The notes beneath the pieces are model-generated. The model had not been told where the DNA came from. It saw only the letters and a program-made list of their open reading frames with translations, and did not search any database. DNA of 64,000 nt, taken from positions 2,636,605-2,700,604 of the forward strand of contig JAHBTE010000001.1 of NCBI GenBank assembly GCA_019638675.1, read 5' to 3'. This document shows positions 7,993 to 16,457 of the stretch, piece by piece. The stretch's first letter is position 1, and the number at the start of each line of letters is the position of its first letter. Position numbers and translations under genes: made by a program. This DNA is from Fimbriimonadaceae bacterium. GTDB lineage: Bacteria; Armatimonadota; Fimbriimonadia; Fimbriimonadales; Fimbriimonadaceae.

Positions 7993-8370
7993 GTGCAAAT
8001 CTTGAACAAACTCTTCGGCGCACACTCAAGGAACCTTGAACGTGCGATGGATGCCACCAGTCAACGGGCTGGCACCCTCACGAAAAACCTGGCGAACGTC
8101 AACGTTCCGGGTTACAAGCGCGAGGATCAAGAATTTGCAATTGAGATCGAAGGCGAAACCCAAGAACCAGGCAGCCGCCTGCGAGCCATGCAGAACAAAT
8201 TTGGCACCTCTAACCGCTCAAGCAGTTCCATTCGATATGACGGCAACAGTGTTGACCTAGAAACCGAAGTCATGGCGATTGCCGAAATGGAAATGCGCTA
8301 CCAAATGATGGCTGAGGTGACTGGTCGGTATTTTAGTGGATTGCAAAGCGTAATCCGGGAAGGTAGATAA
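7993..8370 (+). CDS. flgB: Flagellar basal-body rod protein FlgB
   Basis: 125 residues from GTG 7993, with AAGGA seven bases upstream. The N-terminus carries the rod/hook family signature (NLANVNVPGYKRED, residues 32-45), and the C-terminus has the conserved MRYQMMAEV helix that packs in the rod. FlgB forms the proximal rod joining the MS ring with FliE and FlgC. This is the first gene of the flagellar operon; its TAA overlaps the ATG of flgC by one base. Confidence 0.95.
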   Translation: MQILNKLFGAHSRNLERAMDATSQRAGTLTKNLANVNVPGYKREDQEFAIEIEGETQEPGSRLRAMQNKFGTSNRSSSSIRYDGNSVDLETEVMAIAEMEMRYQMMAEVTGRYFSGLQSVIREGR

Positions 8371-8759
8371 TGACAATTAACTCCGCCCTCCGAGCAAGCG
8401 CATCTGGTCTCCATGCCGAACGCATGCGCCTCGACACGATTTCTTCAAACATCGCTAACGCAAACAGCATCTCGACTCCTAGCCAAGAGGCGTACCGCAG
8501 AAAGATTATCGTTCTGGAGGCAACTGACGATGGAGTCAAGATCAGCAAGATCATGGATGACCAATCCGATTTGCGTGAAGTCCCCGAACCAGATAACCCA
8601 ATGGCGGACGAGCGCGGCAACGTTTACTATTCCAACGTTAACCCGATTTACGAAATGATCGACATGATGTCGGCAACCAGAGCTTATGAAGCCAACGTTG
8701 CGGCATTCAATTCTTCCAAGGGCATGCTGCAAGCAGCTCTTTCTATCGGAAGGGTTTAA
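8370..8759 (+). CDS. flgC: Flagellar basal-body rod protein FlgC
   Basis: 129 residues. The N-terminal ALRASASGLHAERMRLDTISSNIANANS is typical of FlgC, as is the C-terminal helix with MMSATRAYEANVAAFN. It forms part of the proximal rod. It overlaps flgB (TAATG) and lies 33 bp before fliE. The central domain is short, as usual for this subunit. Confidence 0.95.
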   Translation: MTINSALRASASGLHAERMRLDTISSNIANANSISTPSQEAYRRKIIVLEATDDGVKISKIMDDQSDLREVPEPDNPMADERGNVYYSNVNPIYEMIDMMSATRAYEANVAAFNSSKGMLQAALSIGRV

Positions 8760-8792
8760 CCACCGCTAAATCACTAAGAGGCACAAACCACG

Positions 8793-9089
8793 ATGAGAAT
8801 TAACGGCAACCCTAATCCACTCAATCAACTCGCACAACCACCGCTGACCAAACCTGCCAACGGGCAGGGTGAGGATTTTGGTCAGATGCTGATGGACGTC
8901 ATCAAGGAAGTCAACGGAACTCAGGCTGATGCCAAGAACCTACAAAACGACTTGATGGCGAATCGACCGGTGGAATATCACGACCTCATGATAGCTATGG
9001 AACGTGCAAGTACCGCAATGCAACTCACAATGCAAGTGCGAAACAAAGTGCTCGAAGCATATCAAGAAGTTGCCCGAATGCAGGTTTAG
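8793..9089 (+). CDS. fliE: Flagellar hook-basal body protein FliE
   Basis: 98 residues. After a low-complexity N-terminus comes the conserved pattern FGQMLMDVIKEVN and the C-terminal helix AMQLTMQVRNKVLEAYQEV, both diagnostic for FliE. FliE links the MS ring (FliF) to the rod and is exported early. Gene order flgB-flgC-fliE-fliF is the common one. Confidence 0.95.
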   Translation: MRINGNPNPLNQLAQPPLTKPANGQGEDFGQMLMDVIKEVNGTQADAKNLQNDLMANRPVEYHDLMIAMERASTAMQLTMQVRNKVLEAYQEVARMQV

Positions 9090-9148
9090 CATCCGCTAAT
9101 CTCCGCTTTGGGTAGTGAAAAACCCACCCGTCATTGGACTAAACAAAG

Positions 9149-10873
9149 ATGGGTGCGATCATAGATCGTTTAAGACAGTGGTGGGATACGTCCGACCGCA
9201 CGCAAAAGTTGGTGACCGTTTTCGGGGCTGCCTTTTTGGTGCTGATGCTGGGGGGAACAGTGTTCTTTGCCAGCCGGCCAAAAATGCAACCCGTTATCCC
9301 GGGCATGAACAGCCAAGATAGCGCAGCTGTTTACGAAGAACTGACCAAGGGCGGATTTTCAGTTGAAATCACTCCGCAATCTGAGGTCGTTGTTCCAAGC
9401 GGCGACGTTGCTCGGGCCAAGATGTACCTGGCGACCAAAAACAAGATGCCGAAATCCGGCGGCGGAGGCTTGGCACTCATCGATTCCATCGGTATTGGTG
9501 ATAGCCAGCGCAAAGAGAACGAAAAGATCATTGCCGCCAAAGAACGCGAGCTTGCCGATTCCATCAATACAATGGCTGGCGTTGAATCGGCTCAAGTCCA
9601 CTTAACACTTGGCAAGGATTCCCCATTCGGTGACCAAACCACCCCTCCAACTGCAGCAATCCGTATCACCGAATCTAACGAAGGCGGCGTCACTATGGAA
9701 GCGGGTAAAGCCATCGCCCGACTAGTCCAAAACTCCACAACTGGCATGACCGCGAAAGGCGTTACTGTTGTCTCCAACTCCGGCCGAATGATTTTTGATG
9801 GTGAAGAACAAAACTCCACCACCACAATGGCGAATCGTAAAATGGAAGCGGAAGCGGCAGAAAGCAAGCGCCGAACTACCGAGCTTCAACGCGAACTCGA
9901 TATGGTTTTTGGCAAGGGTAATACGATTGTCCAGATTGATGTTCAGCTGAACATGGACGCCACCAAAATCAACAAGAACGAAACCCTACGAACTGGCGAA
10001 GCTATTTCTGAAGAAACCGCTGAAGAAAAAATGAAAGGAACCGGCACGATCGCCACGCCTGGCTCCGGATCAATTTCAAATATGCCTGGTCAACCAGCGA
10101 CAACAGATCCAAATCAGCCTGCCGGTTCAAATGGATACGAATCAACTTCAAAGAGCAAGCAGTATCCAACGAGCACAACGCTCACAAATATTGAAAAAGC
10201 CGCTGGCGAGATTGTTGCGATGAACGTGACCGTCATGGCAAATAAGTCGGTGATTGATACTCTCAAGCCACTGGAAGAACGAGTTGCGAGCTACGTTGCT
10301 CCTTGGCAAGGCGACCCGAAGTTCACCCAAAAAGTTACTGGCGTTGAATTCAACACATCTGCCAAAGATGCTCAGGCAAAAGCGGCTGCATCTGCAGCGA
10401 GTGCTGCCCAAATGCAGCAGATCATTTCCCTGCTCCCGGTTGCGGCTCTGATTTTAGTTGCCGTATTCCTGATGAAGTCTCTTTCATCCACCATCAAGAA
10501 ATCTCAGCACCAAACGCTAGTTCTTTCTAACGGCGAACGGCTGACGGTTCCAGCAAACTCCGATCCTAAGCTGTTGGCTCTCATCGAAGAAGCGAGCCGC
10601 CCAATCACGATGTCGCTCCCAGGAAACATTGAACCAGAGTACGAAGACGAAGAATTTGAAGAGGTTGATCCGGAAACAGGAGAAACCGTTGTTGTAACTC
10701 GGCAGAAGCCGAAGAAAAAGAAATTTGACGATGAGGAAGATGAAGACCTTGACGTTGAATCGATCAAAAAGCGAGTTGACGTTCCTCTGGAACAAATCCG
10801 CAAGATGAGCCGACGAAATCCTGAAGCGGTTGCCATGCTCCTCAAGAGCTGGATGATGGAGGAAGCACGATAA
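9149..10873 (+). CDS. fliF: Flagellar MS-ring protein FliF
   Basis: 574 residues. The first membrane helix is at about residues 21-41. The ring-building periplasmic domains include FFASRPKMQPVIPGMNSQD and the YscJ-like core (ELADSINTMAGVESAQVHLTL). The second helix is at about 423-443 (LLPVAALILVAVFLMKSL). The cytoplasmic C-terminus is very acidic and ends in the FliG-binding segment (NPEAVAMLLKSWMMEE). FliF forms the MS ring in the inner membrane and houses the export gate. The stop overlaps fliG's ATG by one base. Confidence 0.95.
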   Translation: MGAIIDRLRQWWDTSDRTQKLVTVFGAAFLVLMLGGTVFFASRPKMQPVIPGMNSQDSAAVYEELTKGGFSVEITPQSEVVVPSGDVARAKMYLATKNKMPKSGGGGLALIDSIGIGDSQRKENEKIIAAKERELADSINTMAGVESAQVHLTLGKDSPFGDQTTPPTAAIRITESNEGGVTMEAGKAIARLVQNSTTGMTAKGVTVVSNSGRMIFDGEEQNSTTTMANRKMEAEAAESKRRTTELQRELDMVFGKGNTIVQIDVQLNMDATKINKNETLRTGEAISEETAEEKMKGTGTIATPGSGSISNMPGQPATTDPNQPAGSNGYESTSKSKQYPTSTTLTNIEKAAGEIVAMNVTVMANKSVIDTLKPLEERVASYVAPWQGDPKFTQKVTGVEFNTSAKDAQAKAAASAASAAQMQQIISLLPVAALILVAVFLMKSLSSTIKKSQHQTLVLSNGERLTVPANSDPKLLALIEEASRPITMSLPGNIEPEYEDEEFEEVDPETGETVVVTRQKPKKKKFDDEEDEDLDVESIKKRVDVPLEQIRKMSRRNPEAVAMLLKSWMMEEAR

Positions 10874-11883
10874 TGCGAAAGAAGGCTATCGAACTCACTC
10901 CTCGCCGCAAAGCGGCAATTATCCTCGCCGTACTCGGAGCTGAATACGCCGGTGAAATCATGAAGAATTTCACCGACGAACAGATCGAAGCGATTTCGCT
11001 AGAGATCGCTCGGCTAGAAAAGGTTTCGCCTGAACTTAAAGCCAAGATCGTGGATGAATTCCACGAAATGGCGCAGGCGCAAGATTTTATCGCGGAAGGC
11101 GGTGTGGACAACGCACGACGCACTTTGATTGCCGCGTTCGGTGAAGAAAGAGCGAACGAGCTCACTGGCCGAATTGTGAACGCCATGCAGGTGGTGCCGT
11201 TTGAATTCCTCAAACGCGCTGACCCACAACAGTTGTTCAGCTTTATCCAAGATGAGCACCCGCAGACGATCGCCGTGATCTTGGCTTATATGTCCACCAC
11301 TCAGGCGGCAACAATCATCAGCAAGCTTCCGCCCGATCTACGTGGTGAAGTTGCAGAACGAATCGCGGCGATGGATCAAACCCCGCCAGAAGTCATCCGC
11401 AACGTCGAGCGGGTTCTAGAAAAGAAAGTTTCTAATGTGATCAACACCGAAATGAGCAAAGCCGGCGGGCCAAAGGCTTTGGTTGACTTGCTCGGGCGAG
11501 TTGACCGTCAAACCGAACGATTGATTTTGGACTCGCTGACCGAAAACAATCCAGAACTCGCTGACGAAGTGAAGAATATGATGTTCGTGTTCGAAGATAT
11601 TGTTCAACTCGACGACCGAGCGGTTCAATCCATTCTCAAGGAAATCGATACCAAGGATCTTGCCACTGCGCTCAAGGGAGTGAAGATGGAAGTCCAAGAA
11701 AAGATTTACCGAAATATGTCGGAACGGGCCGTAAACATGCTCAAAGAAGACATGGAATTCATGGGTCCGGTAAAGATGCGAACAGTAGAAGAAGGCCAAC
11801 AAAAGATTGTTGCTGCCATCCGACGGCTCGAAGAATCCGGCGAAATCGAAATCAGCCGCGACGAAGAGGACATTCTCGTTTAA
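10873..11883 (+). CDS. fliG: Flagellar motor switch protein FliG
   Basis: 336 residues. It shows the N-terminal FliF-binding domain, the middle-domain EHPQ motif (about residue 127) and the C-terminal torque helix region (MFVFEDIVQLDDRAVQ, about 235-250) with the charged residues that face the stator. FliG is part of the C ring and converts stator force into rotation. It overlaps fliF by one base and ends six bases before fliH. Confidence 0.95.
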   Translation: MRKKAIELTPRRKAAIILAVLGAEYAGEIMKNFTDEQIEAISLEIARLEKVSPELKAKIVDEFHEMAQAQDFIAEGGVDNARRTLIAAFGEERANELTGRIVNAMQVVPFEFLKRADPQQLFSFIQDEHPQTIAVILAYMSTTQAATIISKLPPDLRGEVAERIAAMDQTPPEVIRNVERVLEKKVSNVINTEMSKAGGPKALVDLLGRVDRQTERLILDSLTENNPELADEVKNMMFVFEDIVQLDDRAVQSILKEIDTKDLATALKGVKMEVQEKIYRNMSERAVNMLKEDMEFMGPVKMRTVEEGQQKIVAAIRRLEESGEIEISRDEEDILV

Positions 11884-11889
11884 CCGCTT

Positions 11890-12579
11890 ATGTCTAAGAA
11901 CATTGTTCGCGATTTGCAGACTTCCGGCAGTTTTCTGGATCAGCTCCAGACAACCCGTGCAGTTGCCGAATCTTCTCCAGCCGCGCAGGTCACCCGAACC
12001 GAGCTGAAGCAGAAATTTAACAAAGCATACGAAGATGGCCATCTCGCGGGCTATGCCGAGGGGCACGCCCAGGGCGAAGCGAAAGGAATGGAAGCTGGCT
12101 ACGCGGTTGGTGTTGCCCAGGCGCATGCTGAACTAGATGCGACCCATGCGGAAATGATTGCGGCGTTCGCTCAGGATATGCAGGCGATGGTCACCAAAAC
12201 CCAGGCTGACATCGCCGCTTGGTATGTTGAAGCTGAATCAAGGCTTGCGAAGTTAGGAATTGAGATCGCTCAGCGCGCAATTTCACATGAGCTTCTTATC
12301 CACCCAGAAGCGGTTGTCGAAATTGCCAAAGATGTTCTCCGCGAAGTCACCAACGGCACTAGCGTGCGATTACGAGTCAACCCCGTTCAAACCGCCGTAC
12401 TTGATTCCCGAAAAGATGACATCATTGCCGCGATTTCCCATATTCGCGACCTTGAAATAGTAGGCGATCCGAGCATTCACAACGGATGTGTTGCCGAAGG
12501 CGAATCAGGAGTTGTTGACGGGCGGATCGAGACTTACTTCGGGCGACTCGCTGAAACAATTGATGGGGAGGCGGCATGA
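11890..12579 (+). CDS. fliH: Flagellar assembly protein FliH
   Basis: 229 residues between fliG and fliI, the usual place for fliH. The middle has the glycine-repeat helix of FliH (YEDGHLAGYAEGHAQGEAKG), followed by a coiled segment and a C-terminal domain resembling the V/A-ATPase peripheral stalk subunit E. FliH binds and regulates the ATPase FliI and docks it at the export apparatus. The stop overlaps the ATG of fliI (ATGA). Sequence similarity in this family is low, so the call relies on context plus the glycine repeat. Confidence 0.85.
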   Translation: MSKNIVRDLQTSGSFLDQLQTTRAVAESSPAAQVTRTELKQKFNKAYEDGHLAGYAEGHAQGEAKGMEAGYAVGVAQAHAELDATHAEMIAAFAQDMQAMVTKTQADIAAWYVEAESRLAKLGIEIAQRAISHELLIHPEAVVEIAKDVLREVTNGTSVRLRVNPVQTAVLDSRKDDIIAAISHIRDLEIVGDPSIHNGCVAEGESGVVDGRIETYFGRLAETIDGEAA

Positions 12580-13898
12580 TCCTTCCTGAGTTCAAAAATG
12601 CCTTCCGTGCGGCGGAAACAGTTCAACGATTTGAAGTGATGGGGCGTGTGACTCAAGTTGTCGGCTTGGTCATTGAATCCGCTGGGCCATCGGCCCGAAT
12701 TGGCGATATGTGCCTCGTCGAAACTGAGCCGGGCGAACCTGATCTGCGATGCGAGGTCGTTGGTTTCCGCGGCGACAAAGTTTTAATGATGCCTCTGGGC
12801 GAACTGGCGGGAGTGAAATCAGGGAGCCTCGTCAAGGGCACCAATCACTGTCTGCGAATCCCCGTGGGGGATCAACTCCTCGGGCGTACACTTGATGCCT
12901 TAGGGCGACCAATGGATAACCTAGGCGCACTAGACATACACGAATTCTATCCTTCGCTGGCTGCCCCACCGAACGCAATGGAACGGCAAATGATTCAGCA
13001 TCCGTTCGAAACCGGGGTGCGCGCGATTGATTCTGTTCTCACTATGGGAGTTGGGCAGCGGGTCGGTATCTTCGCCGGCTCGGGGGTCGGAAAATCCACC
13101 CTACTGGGAATGCTCGCTAGGAACGCACAGGCCGATGTAAACGTGATCGCACTCGTCGGTGAACGGGGCCGTGAGGTTAAGGAGTTCATTGAAAACGACC
13201 TGGGGCCAGAAGGTTTAGCGCGAAGCGTGATTATCTGCGCAACATCGGATGAACCAGCTCTGCTTCGTATCAAAGCGGCTTTGAGCGCGACCGCAGTTGC
13301 CGAGTACTTCCGCGACCAAGGCAAAAACGTGATGCTGATGATGGATTCAGTCACCCGTTTTGCCATGGCTCAACGGGAAATTGGGCTCGCTATCGGAGAA
13401 CCCCCAAGTACCAAGGGCTATACACCGTCGGTGTTCGCACTTTTGCCTAAGCTAATGGAACGCGCCGGCTGTGGCCCGAAGGGTGCGATCACTGCGATTT
13501 ATACAGTTTTGGTAGATGGTGATGATACAAATGAGCCGATTGCGGATGCGGCCCGCTCGATTTTAGATGGTCACGTTGTACTCGACCGAAAGCTCACAAC
13601 CAAGGGGCATTACCCCCCAATTTCGATTATGCAAAGCCTCAGCCGGGTGATGCCGATGGTCACGACAGACGACCATGTGAAGCAGGCTAATGAACTGCGC
13701 GAACTCATAGCGGCTTACTACGACGTGGAAGACCTCGTTTCGGTAGGAGCATACAAACCGGGAACGAAACCCATCGCCGATGAGGCGATTGATAAATGGG
13801 ATCGCATCAACGCCATGCTCCGCCAAAACAAATCTGAAAAAACCAGCATCCAAGAAACAATTGATGCGCTGGGATATGTGGTGAACAACAATGTTTAA
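12576..13898 (+). CDS. fliI: Flagellum-specific ATPase FliI
   Basis: 440 residues, the usual family length. Walker A is GSGVGKST (168-175), Walker B is VMLMMDSVTRFA, and the type III export ATPase signature EIGLAIGEPPSTKGYTPSVF is present. FliI energises unfolding and delivery of flagellar export substrates and forms a hexamer related to F1-ATPase beta. It overlaps fliH by four and fliJ by eight bases, so translation of the three is probably coupled. Confidence 0.95.
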   Translation: MILPEFKNAFRAAETVQRFEVMGRVTQVVGLVIESAGPSARIGDMCLVETEPGEPDLRCEVVGFRGDKVLMMPLGELAGVKSGSLVKGTNHCLRIPVGDQLLGRTLDALGRPMDNLGALDIHEFYPSLAAPPNAMERQMIQHPFETGVRAIDSVLTMGVGQRVGIFAGSGVGKSTLLGMLARNAQADVNVIALVGERGREVKEFIENDLGPEGLARSVIICATSDEPALLRIKAALSATAVAEYFRDQGKNVMLMMDSVTRFAMAQREIGLAIGEPPSTKGYTPSVFALLPKLMERAGCGPKGAITAIYTVLVDGDDTNEPIADAARSILDGHVVLDRKLTTKGHYPPISIMQSLSRVMPMVTTDDHVKQANELRELIAAYYDVEDLVSVGAYKPGTKPIADEAIDKWDRINAMLRQNKSEKTSIQETIDALGYVVNNNV

Positions 13899-14304
13899 GT
13901 TCCGATTGCAAACTGTACTAGAACTTCGATTAGAAGCTCTTGACGAATCAGAAAGAGCCTACTTACTGGCGAAGTCCAAACGAGACAGCGCCGAAGCCGA
14001 TTTGCTGGCAATTCAACAGCTTCGGAGCGATCAAATCAAAAAGCCGGTCGGAGATATCCAGTCGCGGCTCAGTTCGCAGGCGTACCAAGCACGATTAGAA
14101 GATGAATACCGCGCAATGCAGTCGGCGATAGCTGTGCTTCAAGACGAAGAATCCAAGCTAATGGAAGCTTGGATCGAAGCCCGAAAAGAAGTGAAAGCAG
14201 TCGAGAAACTGCGCGAAAACGCTTTAGCCGCCTACCAAAAAGAACAAGATCGACTTGAACAACTTGCACTTGACGAGTGGGCAACGATGAGGAGAACCGC
14301 ATGA
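13891..14304 (+). CDS. fliJ: Flagellar export protein FliJ
   Basis: 137 residues predicted to be nearly all helix with heptad character, starting MFKFRLQTVLELR, the standard FliJ opening. FliJ is the coiled-coil central stalk of the FliI hexamer and cycles export chaperones. Its position directly after fliI with an eight-base overlap supports the name. The stop overlaps the next gene's ATG (14301-14304). Confidence 0.9.
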   Translation: MFKFRLQTVLELRLEALDESERAYLLAKSKRDSAEADLLAIQQLRSDQIKKPVGDIQSRLSSQAYQARLEDEYRAMQSAIAVLQDEESKLMEAWIEARKEVKAVEKLRENALAAYQKEQDRLEQLALDEWATMRRTA

Positions 14305-14927
14305 GTTTAGAACTAAGAGGATTTGAAGGCACTCAACGCCGAATTCAAGAGATTCAGGCGAAGCTCGAACAACTCAACCCCAACAAACGGAACATGAGTT
14401 CTTTGGAAAACCAGTTCGCCGCTTCCCTGCAAGGAGCGATGAAAGGGTCGTCTTCCAAGGCACCCGCGAGTCTGGGGAGCCAATTGCCCAGCGCTCCCTT
14501 TGATCCGGTAGCTACTGGATTTGTTAACCTAGGTAATGACCCTGAAATGAGCGATTTGCGAACTCTTGCGGCAACGATCGCCGAAAGGCATGGAGTTGAC
14601 CCAAAGCTGTTCCAAGCTCTCATCACCCAAGAAAGTGGTTTCAACCCGAAAGCCGTCAGCCCAGCGGGAGCGATGGGATTGAGCCAACTCATGCCGAAAA
14701 CGGCCAAATCGCTTGGAGTGACCGATCCATTTAACGCCACTCAAAACCTTGAGGGTGGAGCGAAATACCTTGCCCAAATGATGAAAGAATTCAACGGCGA
14801 CACAAAACTTGCGCTTGCCGCCTACAACGCTGGGCCGGGCGCGGTACGTCGGGCGGGCGGAATCCCACCGTTCCAAGAAACGCAGGATTACGTTAAGAAA
14901 ATATTAGGAAACTTAAACGGAGGATAA
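14301..14927 (+). CDS. Lytic transglycosylase (SLT family) in the flagellar operon
   Basis: 208 residues from ATG 14301, which has AGGAG six bases upstream and overlaps fliJ's stop; an in-frame GTG at 14277 is less likely. The N-terminal third is coiled and low in complexity. From about residue 85 an SLT fold follows with the catalytic Glu111 in ITQESGFNPKAVS, then GAMGLSQLMP and AAYNAGPGAVRR. No signal peptide is seen. By analogy with FlgJ or rod-associated muramidases it probably opens peptidoglycan for the rod and may be exported through the flagellar apparatus. That role is inferred from location. Confidence 0.88.
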   Translation: MSLELRGFEGTQRRIQEIQAKLEQLNPNKRNMSSLENQFAASLQGAMKGSSSKAPASLGSQLPSAPFDPVATGFVNLGNDPEMSDLRTLAATIAERHGVDPKLFQALITQESGFNPKAVSPAGAMGLSQLMPKTAKSLGVTDPFNATQNLEGGAKYLAQMMKEFNGDTKLALAAYNAGPGAVRRAGGIPPFQETQDYVKKILGNLNGG

Positions 14928-14930
14928 ACC

Positions 14931-15479
14931 ATGGCAGATGAAACGAACGAAGTAGTCGAAGAATCCGCCCCAAAAAAGGGCAAGAAAAAAGGCAAAGGAT
15001 TAGTCATCGCCTTGGTGCTGATTTTGCCGATTCTTATTGGAGGCGGTGCACTAGCAGCGGCGAAGATGGGTGTGATCAAAATTCCTGGATTGACTCCGGC
15101 AAAAGCAGTCGCCAAAGCGGCAGATGCTTACGGCGATAAGGATTCAAAAATTGATTTAGAGGTTCAAACGCCGACCGAAGAAGAGGTTGCGGAAGAAGAA
15201 CCGCCGAAGAAATTGGAAGCGGTCAAGCCGCCCGAACCAAAAACAGACCCAGAAGTCGGGGCGAAAAAGCTCGCGGGAATCTGGAACAACATGGAGCCTT
15301 CTCAAATTGTCACCATCGCGGCAACTTACAAAGATGAAGAATTCGCGTTTGTGCTCAGCAAAATGGAGCCAGAAATCGTCGCGGAAGTACTGGCAGCAAT
15401 GCCCGACCCCAAACGGGCGGCAAAACTGAGCCAGCAAATTCAAAACATCGCCAGCGTCATCCCAGAACCTCAGACATAA
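14931..15479 (+). CDS. motE: MotE-like flagellar protein with MgtE-N-type domain
   Basis: 182 residues. A lysine-rich cytoplasmic start is followed by one membrane helix (about 26-48) and an acidic Pro/Glu-rich linker. The C-terminal domain (about 115-180: KLAGIWNNMEPSQIV, LSKMEPEIVAEVLAAM) resembles the MgtE N-terminal repeat found in MotE chaperones of the stator/MotC system. It is the last gene of the flagellar operon, three bases after the transglycosylase. FliK or another membrane-anchored periplasmic protein are alternatives, but the MgtE-like repeat favours MotE. Confidence 0.65.
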   Translation: MADETNEVVEESAPKKGKKKGKGLVIALVLILPILIGGGALAAAKMGVIKIPGLTPAKAVAKAADAYGDKDSKIDLEVQTPTEEEVAEEEPPKKLEAVKPPEPKTDPEVGAKKLAGIWNNMEPSQIVTIAATYKDEEFAFVLSKMEPEIVAEVLAAMPDPKRAAKLSQQIQNIASVIPEPQT

Positions 15480-15486
15480 TGGGCGT

Positions 15487-16353
15487 GTGGCGTACGGTCA
15501 ACCTCCGGCTGATTTTGAAATTACAGTTGACCTTGTCCGCAGGCTGATCCAAAGCCAGTTTCCAGCACTTGCTAATCTTCCGGTTGCCGAAGCAGATTCA
15601 GGCTGGGACAACGCCATGTTTCGGATCGGTGAAGACCGCGCCGCGCGGCTCCCGCGTCACAAATCGGGGATCGAGCTACTGGGGAACGAAATCACTTTCC
15701 TTCCCCAACTTTCGCTCACGCTTCCGGCGCCTATCCCGATCCATGTCGGAGAACCGAGCGATGAATTCCCCGCTCCGTGGACGATTGTGCCTTGGCTACC
15801 CGGCGAGCCAGCCGACCTTAACCCTGCGCATCCATCCGAAGCCGCGACCCTCGTAACTTTTCTGCATACGCTCCATCAACCGGCGCCAACCAATGCGCCG
15901 ATCAACGAATATCGGGGTGTGCCGCTCGTGAACATTCAGGCGCGGCGGCATCTTTCCGATAACCCAATCGAACCGCACCTCACGCCGCATCTGCAAAAGA
16001 TGTGGCAAGTGGCATTAGAAACCCCGGTCAGCGGCGAATCGGTCTGGATTCATGGCGACCTTCACCCGCTAAACGTTCTTACCCAGGATGGAAAATTTTC
16101 GGCGGTGTTAGATTGGGGCGATTTGACTTCCGGCGACCCAGCCAGCGATTACGCCCGCTTTTACATGCTGTTTTCCGATCCGGTGGCGATTCTCGCGGCG
16201 ACTTCTGATGCCGACACCATTCGGCGGTCGCAAGGCTGGGCAATCCATTTTGGCGTCACGCATCTGCTTCATGGTTCGGCCGGGCAACCGCGCCACGGGG
16301 AAATTGGTCGAAAAACGCTGGAAACTCTAGCCCAGGCCCCAATCAATTTATAG
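15487..16353 (+). CDS. Aminoglycoside phosphotransferase (APH)-family kinase
   Basis: 288 residues from GTG 15487. The kinase-like fold is shown by the catalytic loop HGDLHPLNVL (about 188-197) and the metal-binding DWGDLTSGDPASDYA (about 208 on). The N-lobe has SGWDNAMFRIG. This family phosphorylates small molecules such as aminoglycosides, macrolides or sugar derivatives. Nothing here points to a resistance determinant, and the substrate is unknown. It sits seven bases after motE and may be cotranscribed with the flagellar genes by read-through. Confidence 0.8.
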   Translation: MAYGQPPADFEITVDLVRRLIQSQFPALANLPVAEADSGWDNAMFRIGEDRAARLPRHKSGIELLGNEITFLPQLSLTLPAPIPIHVGEPSDEFPAPWTIVPWLPGEPADLNPAHPSEAATLVTFLHTLHQPAPTNAPINEYRGVPLVNIQARRHLSDNPIEPHLTPHLQKMWQVALETPVSGESVWIHGDLHPLNVLTQDGKFSAVLDWGDLTSGDPASDYARFYMLFSDPVAILAATSDADTIRRSQGWAIHFGVTHLLHGSAGQPRHGEIGRKTLETLAQAPINL

Positions 16354-16381
16354 CGTGAGCGGTATTATCCATTTTCCAAAT

Positions 16382-16457
16382 CCGGCTGTAGCTCAGTGGA
16401 TAGAGCACTGGTCTTCGGAACCAGGTGTCGGGGGTTCGAATCCCTCCAGCCGGGCCA
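16382..16457 (+). tRNA. tRNA-Arg, anticodon UCG
   Basis: Clover-leaf visible. The acceptor CCGGCTG (16382-16388) pairs with CAGCCGG (16447-16453), the D-arm GCTC..GAGC is present, the anticodon stem CTGGT/ACCAG encloses the loop CTTCGGA with anticodon TCG, and the T-arm contains GGTTCGAATCC. CCA is encoded. It reads CGA codons. The first pair is C1-G72. Confidence 0.95.

Noticed and set aside
11416-12126. 236-codon open frame on the minus strand
   Set aside because: It lies opposite fliG and fliH, both clearly coding; its product is His/Phe-rich shadow sequence with no domain.
15487-16353. Antibiotic resistance gene (aminoglycoside phosphotransferase)
   Set aside because: Only the general kinase motifs are visible; the family has many non-resistance members and there is no mobile element or resistance context.
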